Shown here one piece after another: positions 45,379 through 54,442 of a stretch of DNA of 64,000 nt. The first letter of the stretch is position 1; the number at the start of each line of letters is the position of its first letter. Both the position numbers and the translations under genes were made by a program. The notes beneath the pieces were generated by a model, which did no database searches, was not told where the DNA came from, and worked only from the letters and a program-made list of their open reading frames with translations. This stretch comes from Clostridia bacterium (GTDB taxonomy: Bacteria > Bacillota > Clostridia > Oscillospirales > Acutalibacteraceae). The stretch is from NCBI GenBank assembly GCA_017438845.1, contig JAFRUO010000025.1, forward strand, positions 1 to 64,000, written 5' to 3'.

Positions 45379-46446
45379 TCAATAATTACATATAAGCAGT
45401 TCACTAACAGTACCACGCTTACTGCCTTTACTGTTAATTGCCCGTTTTGCGCTAACTCTTTCAATCTTCAACTGCTTGTACAGATCATCAAAGAAGTTGT
45501 CATCGGGGTTTGTATTCTTGGGATCGGAATTGCTGGCTAATACCTTTGCGCCTTTTTCAACAAGCATTTTAATGAATTCTGCAAGTTCAATCTGGTTATT
45601 ATCATTAAACTCTGCTTCTGTGTATGAGGTGAACTCTGCAGTTTTGCTCAACGGGCGATAGGGAGGATCAAAATATACGAAAGTTTTATCATCAATGAAT
45701 TTTTCTGTTTGCTTATAATCACCTGATATTATCTTGACCTTTTCAAGTTTTTTTGCTACAAGCAGGAGATTTTCAATATCGCATATTGTCGGATTTGAAT
45801 AAGAACCCATTGGTACATTAAATTGTCCGTGTCGATTTACACGGTATAATCCATTGAAGCAGGTTTTGTTGAGATATATGAACAATGCAGCTTTGAGTGT
45901 AGCGTTAGCATTTTTCTTTTCTATGAGACTGTTATACATTTCTCTTTGTGAGTAATAGTATTCTTTTCTATCTTCATTAACTTTTGCAATATGTGCATTT
46001 TCAAATTGCTGAAGTAGTTGTATAAGTTCGGAAGCATTTTTCTTTAGTTCGTTATATGTATTGATTAGTTCGGCATTACTGTCACTAATCAGTATTTCTT
46101 CCAAATCGTAGTTATTGAGAATATCAAACAACACCGCACCTGCACCAACCATTGGCTCACAGTATTTTGTTATTGTTGTGCCAAGGCCTTCCGGATAGTA
46201 TGTGCGAAGAGTGTCGAGAAGCTGACCTTTTCCGCCTGCCCACTTCAGAAACGGTTTTGCGTTAACTGTTTCATCGTATCTTGTAGTGCGAGCATCTATC
46301 GGCTTTTCTGCATCGACGGGGATTATCCACATCTTGCCAAGCATTCCTACTCCTTCGATTCTGTTTTCATTGCAGAGTGTTATTACTCGTCTGTGCGAGA
46401 TGTTCCACTTCACTGCCGCTTCGCTTGCAGTCATAAAACCTGTCAT
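45379..46446 (-). CDS. Helix-turn-helix/Dam-type N6-adenine methyltransferase fusion
   Basis: A 355-residue protein from the ATG at 46446. Residues 1-55 form an excisionase/MerR-like helix-turn-helix (MTASEAAVKWNISHRRVITL, then GVGMLGKMWIIPVDAE). A Dam/M.DpnII-type methyltransferase follows, with FLKWAGGKGQ (SAM motif, about residue 67), EPMVGAGAVLFDILN and the catalytic YFDPPYRP (about 240), and a C-terminal tail. It should methylate the adenine in GATC and protect against the adjacent DpnII-like nuclease. The N-terminal domain probably autoregulates through the palindrome at 46480-46493. GAGGTG precedes the start; the longer reading falls in the promoter. Confidence 0.9.
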   Translation of the reverse strand: MTGFMTASEAAVKWNISHRRVITLCNENRIEGVGMLGKMWIIPVDAEKPIDARTTRYDETVNAKPFLKWAGGKGQLLDTLRTYYPEGLGTTITKYCEPMVGAGAVLFDILNNYDLEEILISDSNAELINTYNELKKNASELIQLLQQFENAHIAKVNEDRKEYYYSQREMYNSLIEKKNANATLKAALFIYLNKTCFNGLYRVNRHGQFNVPMGSYSNPTICDIENLLLVAKKLEKVKIISGDYKQTEKFIDDKTFVYFDPPYRPLSKTAEFTSYTEAEFNDNNQIELAEFIKMLVEKGAKVLASNSDPKNTNPDDNFFDDLYKQLKIERVSAKRAINSKGSKRGTVSELLICNY

Positions 46447-46473
46447 ATTTATCACCTCAATTTTATTAATTCT

Positions 46474-46502
46474 ATTATATTCCAACTTTGGAACAATAGC
46501 AA
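46474..46502 (-). promoter_or_regulatory. Promoter of the restriction-modification operon with operator in the spacer
   Basis: Minus strand TTGCTA (46502-46497), 17-base spacer, TATAAT (46479-46474). The spacer holds the perfect palindrome TTCCAA-AG-TTGGAA (46480-46493), where a bound helix-turn-helix protein would block RNA polymerase. Confidence 0.7.
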
Positions 46503-46559
46503 GATCCAATTTTAAGGTGCCGTTTATGGGACTTATATACTGTGCCCGTATTTTTCCTG

Positions 46560-46607
46560 TTGACTTTTTCGAAAAATGTGATATAGTAAATTTAGAACAT
46601 TTGTTCG
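46560..46607 (+). promoter_or_regulatory. SOS promoter with LexA box for the polymerase cassette
   Basis: TTGACT (46560-46565), 16-base spacer, TATAGT (46582-46587), and AGAACATTTGTTCG (46594-46607) over the start region. On the other strand this is CGAACAAATGTTCT, matching the Bacillus/Clostridium LexA consensus at 13 of 14 positions. Confidence 0.87.
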
Positions 46608-46626
46608 ATTAGAAAGGTCTGAGCGT

Positions 46627-46884
46627 ATGAATTCGCAAAACAGGGTTTATGTTGACGTTGTTCTGTGCCACGAGGCGGACGGCAACAAAAGGCCGATTAC
46701 CGTAAAATGGAAGGACGGCATTATGTATAATATCGACAGCGTTAAGGAGGTGCGCCCTTGCGTATCTCTTTCGGGCAGCTGCGGTCTGAAATACTGCGTT
46801 GTAATCGGCGGTAAGGAAACCTGCATTTTTGAGGATTTGTATGAATCAAAATGGTTTGTGGAGCCGAAGCACGCAATCAGGTAA
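46627..46884 (+). CDS. Small protein first in the SOS polymerase cassette, unknown
   Basis: An 85-residue protein directly after the LexA-controlled promoter. It has a beta-rich look (VYVDVVLCHEADGNKRPITV), two cysteines in SGSCGLKYCVVIGG, and no membrane segment. It ends 7 bases before the polymerase start, so the genes are cotranscribed. Small proteins at this spot may assist or restrain the polymerase; I do not recognise a named family. Confidence 0.72.
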   Translation: MNSQNRVYVDVVLCHEADGNKRPITVKWKDGIMYNIDSVKEVRPCVSLSGSCGLKYCVVIGGKETCIFEDLYESKWFVEPKHAIR

Positions 46885-46891
46885 ATACACT

Positions 46892-48355
46892 ATGAGTCAG
46901 AGAAAATACATTGCAATAGATTTAAAATCCTTCTACGCTTCCGTTGAATGTATGGAGCGCGGGCTGGATCCGCTTACGACAAATTTGGTCGTTGCCGACC
47001 CAAGCCGTACAGAAAAGACTATATGCCTCGCCGTTTCACCGTCACTGAAATCCTACGGCGTACCCGGCAGGCCACGTCTTTTTGAGGTTTATCAGCGGCT
47101 TGAGGAGGTAAACAGCGAAAGGAAAATGCTGTCCCCCGACCGCGAGCTGCACGGGCGTTCATATTTTCAGGGTGAGCTTGAGAAGAACCCTTCGCTTGAA
47201 ATTGACTTTATAACAGCCCCTCCGAGAATGGCGCTTTATATGGAGATAAGCACAAAAATATATGAAATTTACCTTAAATACATCGCCCCCGAGGATATTC
47301 ATGTCTACTCGGTCGACGAGGTGTTTATCGACGCTACCGACTACCTTAAAACCTACAAAATGACGGCTCACGAGCTGGCTATCACGATGATTCGTGACGT
47401 GCTCAGTCAGACGGGCATAACCGCCACCTGCGGGATAGGCAGTAATATGTACCTTTGTAAAATAGCAATGGATATAACCGCAAAGCACTCCGAGCCCGAC
47501 CGTGACGGTGTAAGAATAGCCGAGCTCGACGAAAAAAGCTACCGCGAAAAGCTTTGGAGTCACACTCCTCTTACCTCCTTCTGGCGAATCGGCAAGGGTT
47601 ACGAAAGAAGGCTGAACAAACTCGGGCTTTATACAATGGGCGATGTTGCGCGCTTTTCAATAAGTAACGAGGACCTGCTTTACAAGGAGTTCGGAATTAA
47701 TGCCGAGCTGCTGATTGACCACGCCTGGGGACGTGAGCCCTGCAGAATTTCCGACATTAAGTCATATATCCCCGAAAACAGGTCGCTGAGTCTCGGTCAG
47801 GTACTTTCCTCCCCTTACAGCTTTGACAAGGCAAGAATCGTGATAAGGGAAATGACGGAGGCGCTTGTGCTTGACCTGGTAAAGAAAGGTCTTGTTGCCG
47901 ATCAGATGGTGTTGACTGTCGGCTATGACAAGGACAACAGCCATTTTGACGGTACCACCGAGCAGGACCGCTACGGACGCACCGTGCCGCGGCAGGCTCA
48001 TTCAAGCATCAACCTTAACGGATATACCTCGTCAGGCAAGCAGATATGCGAGGCAGTTTTGACACTTTTTGACACAATAGTGAACAAAGAGCTTTATATT
48101 CGGCGTATGTATGTTGTAGCAAACCATACAATTACCGAAGAAAAACACAAGCGTGAAGCCGTCAAACAGCTGAGCCTTTTCGAGGAGCCTACCGAAAAGA
48201 AAGAGGAGCTTGCCGAAAAGGAGAAAAATATACAAAAGGCAGTTTTGCTTCTGCGCGAAAAATACGGCAAGAATGCAGTGCTCAAGGGCACCAATCTTAA
48301 GGAGGGCGCAACCGCAATTGAAAGGAACAAGCAGATAGGAGGTCACAAGGCGTGA
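46892..48355 (+). CDS. Y-family DNA polymerase (UmuC/ImpB/MucB/SamB type)
   Basis: A 487-residue Y-family translesion DNA polymerase. The catalytic carboxylates are in YIAIDLKSFYASVEC (about residue 7) and DIHVYSVDEVFIDATDY (about 140). A helix-hairpin-helix-like segment (FWRIGKGYERRLNKLGLY) and the little finger follow. I start at ATG 46892 (MSQRKYIAID), because the ATG at 46829 is in the previous gene and the CAGGTAA region precedes 46892. It is SOS-induced through the LexA box and would bypass damage with mutagenic risk; the next gene overlaps its stop by four bases. Confidence 0.9.
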   Translation: MSQRKYIAIDLKSFYASVECMERGLDPLTTNLVVADPSRTEKTICLAVSPSLKSYGVPGRPRLFEVYQRLEEVNSERKMLSPDRELHGRSYFQGELEKNPSLEIDFITAPPRMALYMEISTKIYEIYLKYIAPEDIHVYSVDEVFIDATDYLKTYKMTAHELAITMIRDVLSQTGITATCGIGSNMYLCKIAMDITAKHSEPDRDGVRIAELDEKSYREKLWSHTPLTSFWRIGKGYERRLNKLGLYTMGDVARFSISNEDLLYKEFGINAELLIDHAWGREPCRISDIKSYIPENRSLSLGQVLSSPYSFDKARIVIREMTEALVLDLVKKGLVADQMVLTVGYDKDNSHFDGTTEQDRYGRTVPRQAHSSINLNGYTSSGKQICEAVLTLFDTIVNKELYIRRMYVVANHTITEEKHKREAVKQLSLFEEPTEKKEELAEKEKNIQKAVLLLREKYGKNAVLKGTNLKEGATAIERNKQIGGHKA

Positions 48356-48762
48356 GGGACGATTACAGCGATATAATCAATGTAAATTATCAGGGCTCGT
48401 CACGCAGAAAGCATATGTCGATGCATGACCGTGCCGCGCAGTTTGCTCCGTTTGCGGCACTTACGGGCTATGACGCTTCAATTGACGAGGCGGCAAGGCT
48501 TACCGACAGCGAAGCCGCAAGAAGCGAGCAGGAAATGTTTATGCTCAACGAAAAAATGCATATACTTTCCGAGCATATTTCGGAAAAGCCCGAGGCAGAG
48601 TTTACCTGCTTTGTCCCCGACAAAAGAAAGTCGGGCGGCTCCTATGATGTGTTCAAGGGGAACGTCAGACGAATTGACGAAATTCAGAGGCTGATAATTC
48701 TTACAGACGGCACGCAGATAAGCCTTGACAGAATTTATAAAATTGAAAGCGATATTTTTTAA
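48352..48762 (+). CDS. YolD-like protein
   Basis: A 136-residue protein whose middle reads MSMHDRAAQFAPFAALTGYD, the YolD-family signature. The GTG start at 48352 overlaps the polymerase TGA (GTGA) and has AGGAGG in front, indicating translational coupling. YolD proteins are encoded beside UvrX/UmuC-type polymerases in Firmicutes and may act as their cofactors in an SOS mutasome. Confidence 0.87.
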   Translation: MRDDYSDIINVNYQGSSRRKHMSMHDRAAQFAPFAALTGYDASIDEAARLTDSEAARSEQEMFMLNEKMHILSEHISEKPEAEFTCFVPDKRKSGGSYDVFKGNVRRIDEIQRLIILTDGTQISLDRIYKIESDIF

Positions 48763-48811
48763 AGCAATTCTTTTTTCACTTCTTAGTACATAGTATTTAC
48801 GGGGTGAAGCT

Positions 48812-49114
48812 ATGAAATGTCTTTTAACGGAACTTTGTGAAAAGGAGATAATTAACCTCCGTGACGGAGCAAGGCTCGGAAACGCAAACGACTTTGAAAT
48901 TGAGGCGGAAAGCGGTAAGCTGCTTGCCGTTATCATCAGTCCTAAGTCAAAGATACTCGGATTCGGGGAAAAACCGCCCGAAATCAAAATAATGTGGCAG
49001 GAGATCCAGGTAGTAGGCGACGACACAATACTTGTTGACCTTGACCGTGCGATACCGCTTCCGCCTAAGAAGCCGACTGCAGGTCTGCTTTCGGGCGTGT
49101 TCAGAGAGGGTTAA
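48812..49114 (+). CDS. YlmC/YmxH-family PRC-barrel protein
   Basis: A 100-residue protein with the PRC-barrel pattern EKEIINLRDGARLGNANDFE and an EIKIMWQEIQVVGDDTILVD ending, the YlmC/YmxH form found in sporulating Firmicutes. Its role is unknown, possibly structural in sporulation. It follows YolD by 49 bases, has its own ribosome site, and ends at a terminator. Confidence 0.85.
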   Translation: MKCLLTELCEKEIINLRDGARLGNANDFEIEAESGKLLAVIISPKSKILGFGEKPPEIKIMWQEIQVVGDDTILVDLDRAIPLPPKKPTAGLLSGVFREG

Positions 49115-49124
49115 AAAGCGCAGA

Positions 49125-49157
49125 AAAGCCTCCCGACAGCTTTTGTCGGGAGGCTTT
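49125..49157 (+). terminator. Terminator after the YlmC-like gene
   Basis: A 14-bp inverted repeat with AAAGCCTCCCGACA and TGTCGGGAGGCTTT, T-rich on both sides, between converging genes. Confidence 0.85.
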
Positions 49158-49169
49158 ATTATTTTAAGC

Positions 49170-50789
49170 TCATTCTTCCTTCATTTTTTTACCGTATCTT
49201 ATTTGATTAATAACAAATCCGATACCAAAGATAAGCAGCAGCGGAACAAGGAATATCAGCACCGCAAGCACAGTAAGCACAACCAGCGGCACACCCTTGC
49301 GGCTGCGTCTGACAGTCGGCTCCGGCTTAGGTGCCGGTGCAGGTATTTCGCCCTGCTCGCCCTCATCATAATAAGGCATTATGGGTAAAACTGCCTCATA
49401 TGAATTGATGCCCGAGTTGTGTAAAAGCGGCTCAACGAAATCGTAAAGCGTATCGGTAACCTTGATAAGACTTCTGACCTTGATATGAAGCGCTCTGAAA
49501 ATTGAGTCCAATATACTGATAAGGCCCATGCATATTTTGTACTCAGGTTCGTCCGGGTTGTAAAGGTTTTCGCCGCCGTAGAGGTTCAGCACAAGGTCGA
49601 CTATAAAATCAACGACCTTTCTGTCCTTGATGTCGGCATAGTCCTTAGCCTTTAGTCCCGTTTCCTTTCTCGTCCACTTTGCAACCGTGCCGATTGTCAG
49701 CTTATCAAGTATTTTTGCAATAGGTCTTACTATCCAGCCGATTTTATAAATAAGCTTTTTCTTTATGCTCATCGAAGTTGCCATGCTTGCAAAGGTTTCG
49801 ATGTCACTGCCTGCCGCCTTGACCATATCCCTTATCATACCTGCAAGTTGATCGGCAAGATACTGCTGAAGCGTTTTGCCCTCAAGGTCAAAATTGACAG
49901 GCTCCGTAACAAAATCGGTTGTAGTTGTAACATTGCCCCTGTCGGGGTCAAGAACAACGTTTCTGATTGTACCCGGGTAGCCGATAAGCGACGCCGTAGC
50001 AATGTCGTAAAAGGTGTTTCCCCGGAAGGAAACAATTTTATCAATATCATGAATGTGCGTATGCCCCGTAAACATAAACTGAATTCCGAGGTCGGCAAAC
50101 TGCTCTCGCCTCATATCGTAGTCACCGAACATATCGCCCTTGCCTATAAGCTCATATACGGGCGAAGGGGCAATCATCGGATGATGCGTCATGGCAATTA
50201 TAAACTGACCGCTCTTTCGCGCGTCATCCGCCTGCGCCTTAATCCAGTCATAAAGCTCGTCGGAAACGCCGCTTTTGCCCGAAAGATTACTGTCGTCGTT
50301 TATCGCAAAAAGACGGTAACCCTCGTCAAGCTGAATTACATAGGACATACTCTGCCTGTGAACGGCAATCGCCTCATCGGGTCCGAATTCACGGTACATA
50401 TCAAACAGCTCTTCACGAAGCGCCGCAGGTATTTTTACCTTTTCATCGCCGTCAAAGCCCCATGTCCAGTTTTCGCCCTTGTAGTCGTGCGTTGCCGTAA
50501 GCACATATACACGCTTGCCCTGCGACTTTAACCAACGAAGCTGTTCAATCGCCTCCTCATGGGAGCAAAGCTCGCCGTTGTGCGTAGTGTCGCCCGAAAG
50601 GAGGACTATGTCGCTTCTCGTGTCCTTTGCAATCTGTCTGTATGCCGCATCAAGCAGCTCCTCGGCGTGTTCAAGCAATATCTGACTTTTTGCGTTTGCC
50701 TTGTCATATTCCTTACCGCTTGTTCCCTTTTTCTTTGAGTAGTAGTGCGTGTCGGTAATTACGGTAAAACTTAACGGTTTTCTTGCCAT
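49170..50789 (-). CDS. Calcineurin-like metallophosphoesterase with C-terminal membrane segment
   Basis: A 539-residue phosphoesterase. The metal motifs ITDTHYYS, VLLSGDTTHNGE, LTATHDYKGE, MTHHPMIA and FTGHTHIHD are in order. A ~270-residue helical region of unknown role and a single C-terminal hydrophobic segment (VLTVLAVLIFLVPLLLIFG) follow. It could be attached to the membrane with the catalytic domain outside the lipid plane. It starts 13 bases after thrS and shares its T-box-controlled transcription, so levels would rise with threonine starvation. Confidence 0.87.
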   Translation of the reverse strand: MARKPLSFTVITDTHYYSKKKGTSGKEYDKANAKSQILLEHAEELLDAAYRQIAKDTRSDIVLLSGDTTHNGELCSHEEAIEQLRWLKSQGKRVYVLTATHDYKGENWTWGFDGDEKVKIPAALREELFDMYREFGPDEAIAVHRQSMSYVIQLDEGYRLFAINDDSNLSGKSGVSDELYDWIKAQADDARKSGQFIIAMTHHPMIAPSPVYELIGKGDMFGDYDMRREQFADLGIQFMFTGHTHIHDIDKIVSFRGNTFYDIATASLIGYPGTIRNVVLDPDRGNVTTTTDFVTEPVNFDLEGKTLQQYLADQLAGMIRDMVKAAGSDIETFASMATSMSIKKKLIYKIGWIVRPIAKILDKLTIGTVAKWTRKETGLKAKDYADIKDRKVVDFIVDLVLNLYGGENLYNPDEPEYKICMGLISILDSIFRALHIKVRSLIKVTDTLYDFVEPLLHNSGINSYEAVLPIMPYYDEGEQGEIPAPAPKPEPTVRRSRKGVPLVVLTVLAVLIFLVPLLLIFGIGFVINQIRYGKKMKEE

Positions 50790-50802
50790 AAAATCACTCC
50801 TG

Positions 50803-52737
50803 TCATTTTAAAGCCTTGGTTTTAACCTCTTCTTCAAGTCGGTCGGCAAGCTCCTGAATACCCATGGAGCCGATGTCGCCTTCGCCGCGTTTCCTTACGG
50901 AAACGGTGCCGTCCTCGGCTTCCTTGTCGCCGACTACAAGCATATAGTTGATTTTCTGAAGCTGTGCTTCACGGATTTTGTAGCCTATCTTTTCACTTCT
51001 TGTGTCAACCTCAACACGAAGTCCTCTCTTCTCAAGCTCAGCCGCAACCTTTTTTGCATAATCGTGATGACGGTCGGCAATCGGGAGAAGCTTTACCTGA
51101 ACGGGCGAAAGCCAGAGCGGGAAGGCGCCCATGGTTTCCTCAATAAGGTATGCCATAAATCTGTCAAGTGAGCCGAGAATCGCTCTGTGCAGAACAACGG
51201 GAGTACGGGGCTCATTGTCCTTATCAATGTAAGTCAGGTTGAATTTTGCAGGAAGGCAGAAGTCAAGCTGACAGGTGGAAAGCGTATACTCTGCGCCGAC
51301 CGCAGGCTTTACATTAACGTCAAGCTTCGGTCCGTAGAAGGCCGCCTCACCGATCTCCTCGGTGTAATCAAGACCGAGTGAGTCAAGAACATCTCTGAGC
51401 GCATCCTCTGCGGTGTTCCACATCTCATCATCCTGGTGATATTTTTCCTTGTCGTCGGGGTCGCGAAGCGAAAGAACAAGCCTGTAATCGGTAATACCGA
51501 AATCCTTGTAGGTTTCAAAGATAAGGTCGACCACCTTTGAAAATTCGTCCTTAATCTGCTCGGGAGTTACAAACAAATGTGCATCGTTCTGGCAGAAATG
51601 ACGTCCTCTTTCAATTCCCTTTAAGGTACCCGAAGCCTCGTAACGGAAGTCGTGCGCTATTTCACCGATACGAACGGGAAGGTTTTTGTATGAATGCGAG
51701 CTGTTGGCATAAATACGCATATGGTGAGGGCAGTTCATCGGTCTTAAAACATAGGTTTCGTCCTCAACCTCCATTGCGGGGAACATATTATTCTGATAAT
51801 GCTCCCAGTGGCCCGAGGTCTTATAAAGCTCAACCGTACCTATGCAGGGGGTCAGAACGTGCTGATAGCCGGATTTTATCTCTTTTTCCCTGATATAGTC
51901 CTCAAGTATTCTCCAAAGCGTGTAGCCCTTGGGCAGGAACATCGGCATACCCTTACCGACCAGCTCGTCTGTCATAAACAGACCGAGCTCGCGTCCGATT
52001 TTACGGTGATCCCTCTTTTTTGCCTCTTCAAGCTTTTCAAGGTATTCTTCAAGCATATCCTTCTTCGGGAAAGCAATTGCGTAAATTCTCTGAAGCATCT
52101 TGTTTTTGGAGTCGCCCCTCCAGTAAGCGCCCGTACAGGAGGTCAGCTTAAACGCCTTGATTGCGCCCGTTGACATTATGTGCGGTCCTGCACAAAGCTC
52201 GGTAAATTCGCCCTGCTTATAAAAGGATATTCTTTCACCCTTGTCGGCATGCTCCTTGGTAAGCTCATATTTGTAAATCTCACCGTTGCCCTCAAAATAA
52301 TCAAGAGCTTCCTGCGGCTCCATATAAAAGCGCTCAATCGGTAAATCCTCTTTAATGATTTTCTTCATCTCGGCTTCGATTTTTTCAAGCACCTCCGCCG
52401 TAAAAGCGGTGTCGCAGTCAAAGTCATAATAAAAGCCCGAATCAATTGCGGGACCTATTGAAAGCTTTGCGTCGGGATACAGCCTTTTAACAGCCTGAGC
52501 CATAATGTGCGAAGCTGTGTGCCAGAAGGTTTTTTTACCGTCGAGGTCGTCGCCGAAGGTGACAATCTCAAGCTCGCAATCCTTCTCAATCGGAGTACGC
52601 AAATCGCAGTACTCTCCGTCAATTCTTCCGCCGAGAGCAGCCTTGTAAAGACCCATGCCTATACTTTTTGCCACCTCGGCAATTGTAACTCCGTTTTCAA
52701 ATTCCTTCACGTCATCTCTGAGTTTGATTTTAACCAT
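50803..52737 (-). CDS. thrS: Threonyl-tRNA synthetase
   Basis: A 644-residue ThrRS. The TGS domain (about residues 1-60) and editing domain with HTASHIMAQAVKRLYPDAKL and ELCAGPHIMSTG are followed by the class II catalytic core. It has motif 2 (RYEASGTLKGIERGRHFCQN, about 360), the zinc-type cysteine in RPMNCPHHMRI and motif 3 (LHRAILGSLDRFM), and the anticodon-binding domain at the C-terminus. Length is normal. It has its own promoter and a T-box leader responding to uncharged tRNA-Thr, and is followed by the phosphoesterase gene. Confidence 0.97.
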   Translation of the reverse strand: MVKIKLRDDVKEFENGVTIAEVAKSIGMGLYKAALGGRIDGEYCDLRTPIEKDCELEIVTFGDDLDGKKTFWHTASHIMAQAVKRLYPDAKLSIGPAIDSGFYYDFDCDTAFTAEVLEKIEAEMKKIIKEDLPIERFYMEPQEALDYFEGNGEIYKYELTKEHADKGERISFYKQGEFTELCAGPHIMSTGAIKAFKLTSCTGAYWRGDSKNKMLQRIYAIAFPKKDMLEEYLEKLEEAKKRDHRKIGRELGLFMTDELVGKGMPMFLPKGYTLWRILEDYIREKEIKSGYQHVLTPCIGTVELYKTSGHWEHYQNNMFPAMEVEDETYVLRPMNCPHHMRIYANSSHSYKNLPVRIGEIAHDFRYEASGTLKGIERGRHFCQNDAHLFVTPEQIKDEFSKVVDLIFETYKDFGITDYRLVLSLRDPDDKEKYHQDDEMWNTAEDALRDVLDSLGLDYTEEIGEAAFYGPKLDVNVKPAVGAEYTLSTCQLDFCLPAKFNLTYIDKDNEPRTPVVLHRAILGSLDRFMAYLIEETMGAFPLWLSPVQVKLLPIADRHHDYAKKVAAELEKRGLRVEVDTRSEKIGYKIREAQLQKINYMLVVGDKEAEDGTVSVRKRGEGDIGSMGIQELADRLEEEVKTKALK

Positions 52738-52756
52738 ACTGTTCTCCTTTCAAATT

Positions 52757-52997
52757 AAAAAGAAAAGCACTTCACCCCTGAATATGGGATGAAATGCATA
52801 ATTAACATTCCACGGTTCCACCCGTATTGCGGATTTCCGCCTCTCATTACGACCGTAACGCAGTCACGCGGAACACCTCATCGGCATTCACTCGGGAGCG
52901 GTGTCCGGCAGGAGTCTGTGGTTTTGTTTCAGCTATACAAAACCTCTCTGCAACAGACCGTACTGCCATTCTTCTCCGTCAACGTTTTCAACTGTTA
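52757..52997 (-). ncRNA. T-box leader of thrS
   Basis: On the minus strand the leader contains CGGGUGGAACCGUGG (52811-52824), the conserved T-box core, then a terminator (52767-52797) with UUUUCUUUUU ending at about 52757. An AGUA-like element and several Thr-type ACC triplets occur in the upstream stem region; I cannot place the specifier loop with certainty. It reads out just before the thrS ribosome site AAAGGAG. Confidence 0.88.
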
Positions 52998-53002
52998 TAT
53001 TT

Positions 53003-53030
53003 ATTATACAATTAAAAATCATAAAGTCAA
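53003..53030 (-). promoter_or_regulatory. Promoter of thrS
   Basis: Minus strand TTGACT (53030-53025), 16-base spacer, TATAAT (53008-53003), upstream of the T-box. Confidence 0.85.
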
Positions 53031-53042
53031 GAAAAAACGCGG

Positions 53043-54419
53043 TTATTTTTTCTTCGCCGCCTCTTCTCCGTCCCTCGGCAGAGTTTTAAAGAAATGAATG
53101 ACAAACGGAATACATACCGTAAAGGTCGCAAGGTCTGAGACCGTCTGTGAAATTTCAACGCCCGTAAGTCCGAAAAGCTTCGTAAGAATAATAATTGTAG
53201 GCACAAAAGCCATTCCGCTTCTCAGCGATGACAGAAGCGTCGCTCTTTTGTTTGCGCCTATGCTTTGAAACAGCATATTTGTACTGACGCTCAGCGGTAA
53301 AAAGAACAGCGATAAAAGCTGAACCCTCAGTGCAAAGGTGCCGATTTCAATTACGGCGGGGTCGTCACGGAAGAAGCCCACAAGCCTTCCCGACAAAAAA
53401 TATCCGACTACGGCAAGCAGTCCGAGCATAAGCTCACCGAGAGAAAGCGTAAAAAAGTACGCCTTTTTAACCCTTGAGTATTTTTTTGCGCCGTAGTTAA
53501 ATGCGGAAACGGGCTGAAAGCCCTGACCTATTCCGAGACCCACGGCGAAGATGAAGAAGCATATGCGGTTAACTATTGTCATCGCCGCAATCGCCGCGTC
53601 ACCGTAACCGCCTGCAAGCTTGTTAAGCACCATGGTTGAAATGCTCGTAAAGCCCTGCCTTACAAGGCTTGGAAGTCCTGTAAAGATAATGTCCTTTACA
53701 TATGCTGCTTTAAAGCTGAAATTCCTAACGCTGATTTTTGACGAGGTCTTTCCCGTAAGGAACATCGACAGTAAAATCAAAAAGCTGATAACCTGTGAAA
53801 CTCCCGTGGCAATGCCTGCGCCGCTTACGCCGAAGCCAAGCTTTGCCATAAGCAGCCAGTCGCCGAAAATATTAATCACAGCGCCGGAAACCAGCCCTAT
53901 CATGGCAAAAGCCGCCTTGCCCTCATACCTTAAAATGTTGTTAAGCACAAAGCTCGAGCACATAAAAGGCGACGCAAGCAAAATATAAACCGCATATTCC
54001 TTCGCATACGGCAAAATAGTGGGCGTACTGCCCAGAAGCCTCATAAGCGGCGTCAGAAACGCAAAGCCTCCGAGCGTGATAATCAGTCCGAAGCTCAGTG
54101 CATAAAAGAAACCGACCGAGGCATAAATACCCGCCTTTTCGATATTTCTCTCGCCGAGCTTTCGTGAAATCACGCTTCCCGAGCCGTGGCCGAACATAAA
54201 GCCGACAGCCTGTATAATAGCCATCAGCCCGAAAACAATGCCGACAGCTCCGCTGGCACTGGTGCTTATACTGCTGACAAAATAGGTGTCAGCCATACTG
54301 TATATGTTAGTTACAAGCATGCTGACCGTAGTGGGTATACCGAGCTTTATTACAAGTCCGGAAACCGGCATTTCGGTCAGCATTTTATACTGCTTTTCAC
54401 TTTGCTGTGAATTACTCAT
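53043..54419 (-). CDS. MATE-family multidrug efflux transporter
   Basis: A 458-residue protein with about 12 hydrophobic segments in two halves, with the MATE-like N-terminal LVIKLGIPTTVSMLVTNIYS and VGFMFGHGSGSVISRKLGE near residue 70. It exports cationic compounds using an ion gradient. It starts 23 bases after the leucine-rich SLH gene and is probably the last gene of the GH36-LRR-MATE operon. The C-terminus ends just upstream of the thrS promoter. Confidence 0.9.
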   Translation of the reverse strand: MSNSQQSEKQYKMLTEMPVSGLVIKLGIPTTVSMLVTNIYSMADTYFVSSISTSASGAVGIVFGLMAIIQAVGFMFGHGSGSVISRKLGERNIEKAGIYASVGFFYALSFGLIITLGGFAFLTPLMRLLGSTPTILPYAKEYAVYILLASPFMCSSFVLNNILRYEGKAAFAMIGLVSGAVINIFGDWLLMAKLGFGVSGAGIATGVSQVISFLILLSMFLTGKTSSKISVRNFSFKAAYVKDIIFTGLPSLVRQGFTSISTMVLNKLAGGYGDAAIAAMTIVNRICFFIFAVGLGIGQGFQPVSAFNYGAKKYSRVKKAYFFTLSLGELMLGLLAVVGYFLSGRLVGFFRDDPAVIEIGTFALRVQLLSLFFLPLSVSTNMLFQSIGANKRATLLSSLRSGMAFVPTIIILTKLFGLTGVEISQTVSDLATFTVCIPFVIHFFKTLPRDGEEAAKKK

Positions 54420-54442
54420 TAAAAATTAATACTTCCTGTTCA

